This document shows positions 56,162 to 64,000 of a DNA stretch of 64,000 nt, one piece after another. The position numbers and the translations under genes are program-made. Position 1 is the stretch's first letter. Each line of letters starts with the position of its first letter. Source of the DNA: Neocallimastix lanati (nom. inval.). Its lineage: Eukaryota > Neocallimastigomycota > Neocallimastigomycetes > Neocallimastigales > Neocallimastigaceae. The notes below the pieces were generated by a model, which was not told the origin of the DNA, did not search any database, and saw nothing but the letters and a program-made list of their open reading frames with translations. Location of the stretch: the NCBI GenBank assembly GCA_016946835.1, contig JACVTC010000113.1, positions 232,501 to 296,500 on the forward strand, read 5' to 3'.

Positions 56162-57560
56162 TAAAAGTAAATGAAAATTGAAAAAAAAATGAAAATTTTT
56201 TTTATAAAAAATCAATTTAATTGGACATTCAATTAATTTTGAAAATATTAATTATTATGTCCATGTATTTTATATTAATTAAAGTTTTTTTTAAAAAAAA
56301 ATATTTTAAAAATAATTTTTTTTTTTTTCTTTTTTAATAATAATGAATTATCCATACATTAATAATACATTTAATTTTTCACAAGAAAAAATATAAAAAT
56401 TTTTTTTTGCAAATATATTTTTTATATGTAAAAATAAATATATTTATATAAATGAATAATTAAAATATTAAAATATTTTATAATAATAATAATAATAAAA
56501 TTTATATACATATTATAATCTTTTTTTTTTTTCTTTTTTTTTTTTTATTTATTTTTTAATATTTATTATTATTTATTTTATAATTTTTTAATAATATTTT
56601 TTATTTTTTTATTTTTTTTTTTATTTAATATTTATTATTATTAATAATATAATATTATATTTACATAATTTTTATGTTTAAATAATGATTTATTCAATAT
56701 ATTAATTATTTAAAAAAATTTAACAAAAAAAAATTATAAAAAAAAACTTTATCATTATTTGTTACTACGATTTAAAATTTTCTATGTCCAATTATTTAAA
56801 AATTTCATTTAAAACCAATAATTTTTGAATTAATGATAATTAAAATAGTCTATTTATTTAGTTAGTTAGTTAATTAGAAAGTTAGTTATATATTTTTTTT
56901 CTTTATGATTATTTCACATTTCCATCTTTAATTAATTATAAATATTTATATATATATTTATACTTTTTTTTTTTTTTTTGTAATTTTTATATTTAACCTT
57001 AATTAAAAATTTCTTATTTTATTTTTATTAATTTATTAAATATACGTTCTCCCGTTTTTACTTAATAGTAAAATAAAATATGTCTATTTTTTTTTTGAAT
57101 TGGTATTTATTTATTATATTATATTTTTGAAAAGATTATTAAAATAAATTATTGTATAATATTATTATAATTATTTAATTAATTAATTATTTATTTATTA
57201 ACTAAACTAATTTTATTTATAATTATTTAATATCCGAAAATAAACAAAAATTAATTCTTTTAATTTTTTAATTCATTTAGTTTATGAAGCATTTGAATTA
57301 TGTCTGATTTATTATTTATTTATTTATTAATTATTTATTTATTAATAGTGCTATTATACTATTATTAATTCATTCAAAGATTTATAAATTATTCAAATTA
57401 ATTTTAACCATTTTAACTAAGCTAAATATAAATTAAACTAACTTTGCAAAAAAAAAAAAAAACTAAATCTGTTAAATTATTTAAGTAATAAAGAAAAAGA
57501 ATTTAAATTTTTTATGAAATTACTCTATACTTATTTTCATTTAGAAAAATTTTATTTACA
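52170..57560. repeat. Segmental tandem duplication, copy A
   Basis: Matches 58893-63985 in gene, intron, 3' flank and at least 1.5 kb of upstream DNA. Shared upstream landmarks include gagtaaaagtaaatgaaaat (56159 and 62815), an AATT-rich block at 56680-56800/63460-63560, and tgaaattact near 57514/63938. The offset between the copies is about 6.7 kb. Confidence 0.85.
52250..55996 (-). CDS. Large ankyrin-repeat protein, copy A (2 exons)
   Basis: Model: complement(join(52250..55589, 55917..55996)), 1139 residues. The long frame lacks an upstream ATG. An 80-nt first exon starting MFPSTIPKNTLMDQLIQENI ends at donor GTAAAA in phase 2 and joins the AG at 55590-55591 to restore the frame (ESFG-DQDLVSQLL). 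Residues ~30-320 are divergent helical repeats; ~330-480 are clear ankyrin units (KTPLMYVAEY, KNGATALHIACQFNNLEAVK); ~580-650 hold more. An Asn/Lys-rich low-complexity linker spans ~700-915 and includes NPLNPLNPLN. The C-terminus (~913-1138) is a second ankyrin block (GSTPLLLSLKHGKYKSAEIL, NDTPLLYAIKRNPNN). No signal peptide, membrane segment or enzymatic domain. It is probably a cytosolic scaffold or recognition protein; the partner is unknown. Confidence 0.88.
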
Positions 57561-58334
57561 TTATATAATTTAATTTTACAAAATTTAATTATTTAACGCA
57601 TTAAAAATATTTTTAATACGTTAAATAGTTAAATAGTATTTAAATTCTTTTTTACAATATATAAATATTAATAAAATTATATTTATTTTAAAATGTTTAG
57701 ATATCATTTATTAACAACATAATAGTTGCTCTTACCTAAAAACTTAAAATACTTTTCAACTGAAATAACCCCTACTGGATTCGGTATGCTACGAGGTATC
57801 AATGATTAAAATAAAATCGTTATTAATATTGATTGAAAACTAATGCATTTAGTGAAATATTATATTAATAATGTTCTACTCATCAATTATCAGTTTCTAT
57901 CATAAAGAAAAGTGGTCTGAACACTGGTAAATATACACATTAATGTAATCTTTTAGTCAATTCCAAGTTAATTTTAACACTGAAATTTCGAAAAATTTAA
58001 AAAAACTATTGAGAGAATAAGAAGAATCAGTTCTCATGACATTTTTCATGAAAGTAAAGAGGTCTGTTAACCTGTTAATATTTATCTTTATATGGTTTAC
58101 AATCCTGATATTGAATGTAGTAATTATATGAATTATATTTATATGTTAAATACGTATGAAGGCATAAAACAAAATTTTTATATTGGAAAAACTAATAGCT
58201 CTCAATATTAAAAATCATTTCTCCGTATCAAAGATTTGTCATTTAAATAAATCTTGAAATGAGTTTTGTGGAAACAAATTATAATTAATAAATAATAAAA
58301 TAAAAATTAACTAAATAAGACACACACAAACAAA

Positions 58335-58384
<50 letters not shown>

Positions 58385-58967
58385 AAAATAAAATACAATG
58401 TTTAACCTATCATTTTGATTAATAACATTTATATTTATTAATTTTATTAATAGTATAGATATTCACATATTGATGCTCATGATATTATTTATTCAATGGT
58501 TTAAACTTATGCAATTGAAATATATGGATTTAAAATTTTAATTATTGCAATAAAAAATATTTAAAATTAACTCTCTACTATCTGAATTTTATTTTTTAAA
58601 GAAATAAATATATTTATCTTTTTATTTATTGATTTCAATTTGTTAAATTTAATATATAATATTTATATTAAAATTAATATCATGTACATTTATAAAAAAA
58701 ATTAGAAAAAAAAAAAAAATAAAAAAAAAATAACATTATTCTTCCTTCTAATAAGTTATTAAAATATTTTATAATATTTTATTTTTTAATATTTAATTTG
58801 ATAATTAGATTAAATCAATACAATAAATTATAAATAAAAAAATTAATAGATATTTAAATTATTCAATGAATTATTCAATTGAATTTTATTTTTAATATTT
58901 CTATTAAAAATATTAGAATAATTTATTCAATTATTAACTATCTATATTAATATTTTTTTTTAAATAT
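55997..58967. other. Intergenic DNA between the duplicated ankyrin genes
   Basis: Up to about 57560 this is upstream DNA shared with the second copy. It includes a run of 62 A (56097-56158) that is absent at the matching place in the other copy (about 62811). From 57660 to 58280 it has more G/C and complexity than the surroundings and holds a coding relic, listed separately. A second long poly-A lies at 58338-58381. From 58893 it is the 3' flank of the second gene. Confidence 0.6.
57987..58250 (+). pseudogene. Coding relic with a GIY-YIG-like stretch
   Basis: 88 codons in one frame with only two internal stops before the last TAA, far fewer than expected at this base composition. The middle reads NYIYMLNTYEGIK followed by QNFYIGKTNSS. 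This resembles the N-terminal core of GIY-YIG nucleases (hydrophobic-Y-hydrophobic, spacer, Y-I-G-K-T). No catalytic Arg or Glu can be placed with confidence. It could come from a mobile element or a host repair-type gene, or the match may be chance. Confidence 0.3.
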
Positions 58968-61900
58968 TTAACTTATTTTTTTTTCTATTAATTTCTTAAA
59001 TATATCAGTATTATTCATTTTTATAGATATTTTCAATGGGGTAGTACCATTTCTTAATTTGTAGTTAATATCAGCATGATATTTCTTTAAAAGTTCAATA
59101 AGATTTATATTCTTTTGTTCAATAGCATAAATTAAAGGATTTTTATTAGTATTATTAGCATGGTTAACGTCCGCACCATTTGAAAGAAGAATTTCAATCA
59201 ATTCTAAATTGTTAGGATTCCTTTTTATGGCATATAATAATGGTGTATCATTATCGTTATTGGTGTTATTGATAAATTTTTTTGATTTGGAAATAAAGAC
59301 TTTAAGACTTTCAGTATTATTATTGTCAATAAAATATTTTATTATGGCTTCAAGATCGAGACCATTATTCGTTTGATAATTTGTTACTTTCGATAAAAGA
59401 AGATTTAATATTTCATTGTTTTGGGGTGATGGATGTTTTATTAAATAAGATAATGGTGTTTCCCCGTTTTTATCTGGAATGGATATATCCGCATTATTTT
59501 CTAATAAAATTTCAGCGGATTTATATTTTCCATGCTTTAAGGAAAGTAAAAGAGGGGTTGAACCATCATTACATGGTTCATTGACGTTATACTGAAAATC
59601 TTTAATAAGAATATTTATTATTTCTTCATTTTCATTCAGACAAGCATAATGAATTTCGTTATACTCATTAATATCTTTAATATCACTATCTTTTTCAGTA
59701 TTTATCATTTCAACAGAATTTTCAGGCATTTCATATGATAAATCACTCGTTTCAGAAGAATTTTTCGTTTCCTCCACTTGAATATTACATTTTTCATTCA
59801 TTAAGGTATTCTCTTTATCATTACTATTTTTATTATTATCGTTACAATTTATATTACTATTTTGGTTATTAATGTCTCTTTTATTTTCATTTTTTGTATT
59901 ATTAAAGGAATACTCATTATTATTGTAATTATTTTCACCATTAGTTTTAGCATTATTATCATTATTACCATAATTATTATTAGTGTTAATACTATTATTT
60001 ATTATGTTACAATTCTTGCTTTTATTCTTATTTTTTTTATTCTTTTTCTTCTTATTATTATTATTATCATTATTAATATCATTATTTATACCTTTATCAT
60101 TATTAATAGCATTATTTATATCTTTATCATTATTATTTGTAATTTTGGAATGATTGAGGTCAATCGAGCTATCTATATTATTAATCTTATCAGAATCTTT
60201 ATCATTCATAACAGGATTGAATTCATTATTATTTTTATTATCAAGATTTAATGGATTTAATGGATTTAATAGATTTGTGGATTCATTCTGTAAAATCGTT
60301 TTTTTAATAATAATATAGTCAATATTATTTTTTTTATTATTGTTTAATAAATCTTCATAAATATTTAAGCAATTATTTTCTAATAATAATTTAAATTTTT
60401 CTTTTTCCTTATCTTCTTTTTCATATTTCTCAATATATTTCAATAGTAGTAATTTAACTTTACTGCATTTCTTTAATTTTAGAGCATACGCTAAAGGTAT
60501 TTCTGAAATGTCATGACTTGATTCTATATTTACCGATGGATATTCCAATAATGCTTGAAGATATTCATCATCTTCAGTATCAATGGCATAATGTAAGTAA
60601 GACTTTTTCTGATTGTCTAATTCATTAATATCTCTGTAATCATCATCCCAATTATCTAGAAGACTTTTTGTGAAATCAATGAATTTGTTTTTAATTGAAA
60701 AAATAAGAGGATTTTGAATAAATATTTTTTTGTTTTTCTCCAAAAGATAAAATCCATTTTTAAGTATTGACCGATTGAATGACTTATTTGATACAATATT
60801 ATTAATTAATTTATTGGGCTTAAATTGATTTAAAGCAAGAGTTGTTTCATTTTCAATTAGGATATCAAAATAAAATTCATTTTCAATATTTTTTCGTAAC
60901 ATATAATATATATAATTTTCATTATTATTACATGTTGATATCAGAAGTTTGAATAAAGACTTATTATCCAATTTATTATTTATGAAATATTGTAGCGGTG
61001 TTTCATTTTCTTTATTCGACACAGTAGTATTACATGCAGAAATTTTGTTTGACAGTAAGGAGATTGCACATTCAAAATTTTGATTTTTTAAGGCCATCAT
61101 TAATGGGGTACAGCCATCTTTATCTAATAAATTAATATTTTTCTTTGTTATTAATTGTTTCACTGCTTCTAAATTATTGAATTGACAAGCAATATGAAGA
61201 GCAGTAGCTCCATTTTTGTCAGTAATATTTTTATCAGGATTGTACCGAATTAAAAGATTAATAATATCTGTTTGATTCAGACAATATTCAGCAACATACA
61301 TTAATGGTGTTTTATTTTCCAAATTTTTAACATTAATCATGGTGGGGTTATCATCTAGAATTCTCCATATATTTTCAAAGTTCATATTTTTTATTTCATT
61401 AAATAATTTTTCCTTAATACTATTATAATCATTTGTATCATTATCATTTTTATTTCTACTCTGTTCATGATTATCATCGCTACCAGTAGCAGTTAAAGAA
61501 ATCTTTGGAGGTTGATATTCAATTTGTAATTTATTTAAAACATTATGATGACCAGTGTATAAAGAAGCCATCTTTAAGTTTCTATAAAATAGGGATTCAA
61601 AAAAATTATTAATACCGTAATATTTAATAATAAGTTTTAAAACTTTTAAATTGATATCATAGAGAGCCAAAGTTTTAAAGGTCTTTTGATTTAAATTATC
61701 CAATTCCAAAACAGTATCATCCATTTTATTTTTATTAGAATAAAATTTAATTATTTCAGAGAGTACTCTAAAGGAAAATTCACTTTTATTTATAAAGGTA
61801 GTACATATTAAAGAATCAATAATACGATTTGATTCCTGATTTAAATCACTAAAATGAGTATATTCAATATCAAAATTTAATACAGCATTCACATTAATTC

Positions 61901-63856
61901 CATGGTTTAACAAATATTTAACGTTTTTTATCGCTACATTTTCGTTTGGTTCAAAATGAATTTCATAAAATAAAATATTATATTCATCCTTTTCAAAATA
62001 CATTGTACTATTAATACTAAAATTATGCTCTAAAAAAATTTCAAATTGCTTATATTTTGAATCTTTTATTAGTTGAATTAAAAAGCTTGTATAATTTTCC
62101 ATGAAAAAATGTTTTTTTAGATATATACTAAGTAAATAGTCTAAAACCTCATTATTAAAGTAATTTTTTTTAATTCCTCTTGAAATGACAGAAAAATCAC
62201 TTTTAATTAAACTTAAATAAGATAAATTATTATTAATAATTGCTTTCGCTTGATTTAGTTTACATTTTTTTAATTTAGATAACAATTGACTAACCAAGTT
62301 TTGGTTTCTAAAATAAAAATAATTTAAATTAAATTTACAATTAATAAATTTATTTTGAAATTTTTATTTTTATTTTTTATTTTTATTTTTTATTTATATA
62401 TATATATATTTTTTGAATTAATAATGAAAACATTATTTTTGTATTATTTTTTTATTTAACAAATTATTAATACTGAAACAATTACTACTATTCATGTAAT
62501 ATTTTACTAACATTTCAGTAATTAGTACATATTTAATAATACAATTTTAAGAATCTTAACAATTTTAATTATAATTAATAAATAAATATATTCAAAATAA
62601 AAAACTTTATATTTTTACCCAGAAAATTCAAACTCTTCGATATTTTCTTGTATTAATTGATCTATTAAAATATTTTTGGGTAATTTAAAAGGAAACATAT
62701 TGGACTAATTACACTTTTTCAAAAAAAAAAAAAAAAAAAAAGGATGAAATTAAAGATTAAAAAAAAATTAAAATATATATATATAAAACTTTTTTATTTA
62801 TAGTTTTAAAAAAGAGTAAAAGTAAATGAAAATTGAAAGTCATTATAAGAAAACTACTAATTTTATAAAATTAAATTTAATTGGACATTGAAATAATTTT
62901 TTAAAATATTAATTGTAACGTCCATGTTTGTAAATTTTTCTATAAATTAATTAAAGTGTAAAAAATCAAGTCATAATGTATTAATATATTACTCTATAAT
63001 CAACCAATTATATTTTATTTTTAATCCTATAAATTAATGAAATATGAAAAATTGAAAAAATATGCTTTATATACCATTAATAAAAAAAAAAAAAAAAAAA
63101 ACTTTTAAAATAAAAATTATTATAAATATAAAAATGTAGTGTCTCTTATAATTTTTGTGTTTTACAATTATACATTTAATTATTCACAGAAAAAAATTAA
63201 AAAATTTTTTAACAAATATATTTTATATGTAATAATCAATATTTATATAAATGAGTATTTAAAATATTTTAAAATATTTTATAAAAAATAATAATAATAA
63301 ATAAAAAATTTTATATACATATAATAATATTTTTTATTTTATTTTTAATATTTATTATTATTAGTTTTATAATTTTTTATTAATATTATTTTATTTTTTT
63401 TCTATCTAATATTTATTATTTTTAATAGTATAATATTACATTTACATAATTATTTTTATATTTATTCAATTTATTAATTATTTATAAAAATATAACAAAA
63501 TACTATAGAAAAACTTAATAGTTATTTATTATTATGATTTAAAATTTTCTATGTATCTTTAATTAATTATAGATATTTATATACATATTTATACTTTTTT
63601 TTTTATAATTTTTATATTTAACCCTAACTAAAAATTTATTATTTTATATTTATTAATTTATTAACTAATAATTTCACCGTTTTTACTTAATATTAAAATA
63701 AAAGATATAGCTACTCTTTTTTGAATTAGTATTTATTTATTATATTGTATATTTGAAAAATTATGAAAAAAAAATTATGTATGACATTATTAATTTTAAC
63801 CTTTTAAACTAAACTAAATATTTATTATACTATTTAAAATTAAATTAAACAAACTT

Positions 63857-63894
<38 letters not shown>

Positions 63895-63985
63895 CTAAAT
63901 TATTTAAATAATAAAGTAAAAGAAATTAAAATTTTTATGAAATTACTTTATACTCTAATTTAGAAAAATTTCAAAAAAAAAAAAA
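58893..63985. repeat. Segmental tandem duplication, copy B
   Basis: Same orientation as copy A and reaches close to the right edge of the window. Both exons, the intron position and phase, and scattered upstream blocks match copy A. Homopolymer lengths differ most. Confidence 0.85.
58968..62698 (-). CDS. Large ankyrin-repeat protein, copy B (2 exons)
   Basis: Model: complement(join(58968..62307, 62619..62698)), 1139 residues, the same exon lengths as copy A (80 and 3340 nt). The first exon starts MFPFKLPKNILIDQLIQENI and joins in phase 2 (EFSG-NQNLVSQLL). The repeat layout is as in copy A: two ankyrin blocks around an Asn/Lys-rich linker at ~700-915. Differences are concentrated in the first ~330 residues, the linker (small balanced insertions and deletions) and the last 15 residues (SIKMNNTDIFKKLIEKKIS versus SLSMNNTTIIKKLLEKK). 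The central and C-terminal ankyrin blocks are almost unchanged. Both copies keep a full open frame despite AT-biased drift, which argues that both are functional. Confidence 0.88.
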
Positions 63986-64000
63986 AACATAGACTTGCAC
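62699..64000. other. Upstream flank of ankyrin copy B, duplicated DNA
   Basis: No gene seen. It corresponds block by block to the DNA upstream of copy A; long A-runs at 62720-62739, 63082-63101 and 63859-63890. Confidence 0.6.

Overview
This window looks like nuclear DNA of a eukaryote with an extremely AT-rich genome, most likely an anaerobic gut fungus (Neocallimastigomycota). This is inference. It rests on near-pure A/T intergenic DNA full of homopolymers and AAT/AAAT/AAAAT microsatellites, short GT-AG introns, secreted Thr-rich proteins carrying fungal hevein-type chitin-binding (CBM18) modules, and large ankyrin-repeat paralogues. Dictyostelium-like amoebae share the base composition but fit the CBM18 proteins less well. 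No tRNA, rRNA or CRISPR signal was seen.

Left part (1-26 kb): a three-exon minus-strand gene resembling a Mpv17/PMP22-type membrane protein with a very large internal insertion (1693-3755); a gene desert with tandem repeats and a perfect 53-bp inverted repeat (11487-11653); a decayed MULE-type DNA transposon (12330-15440) with a related miniature element at 18575-18834; and one small intronless gene (17130-17582) whose N-terminus has an LIR/AIM-like motif.

Middle part (26-51 kb): four intronless secreted proteins on the + strand (26032, 30740, 44604, 49115) share a ~280-residue C-terminal domain resembling the bacterial 'choice-of-anchor A' adhesive domain. Three of them also carry an N-terminal CBM18. 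The second and third are near-identical copies. Between them lie an ankyrin-repeat gene (34705-35937) and, 0.2 kb downstream on the same strand, a multi-exon gene reconstructed here as coiled coil + SH3 + complete HECT E3 ubiquitin ligase (36150-39913). A frame-compatible intron could join the two into a single ankyrin-SH3-HECT protein; this is the most interesting candidate in the window.

Right part (51-64 kb): a tandem segmental duplication of more than 5 kb, each copy holding a two-exon minus-strand ankyrin gene encoding 1139 residues. An ankyrin relic lies beside the first copy and a relic with a GIY-YIG-like stretch lies between the copies.

The four secreted proteins probably act together at the fungal cell surface. 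The ankyrin and HECT genes suggest an expanded intracellular family used for protein recognition or turnover. Exon models were built by hand from reading-frame continuity and splice consensus and have no transcript support.
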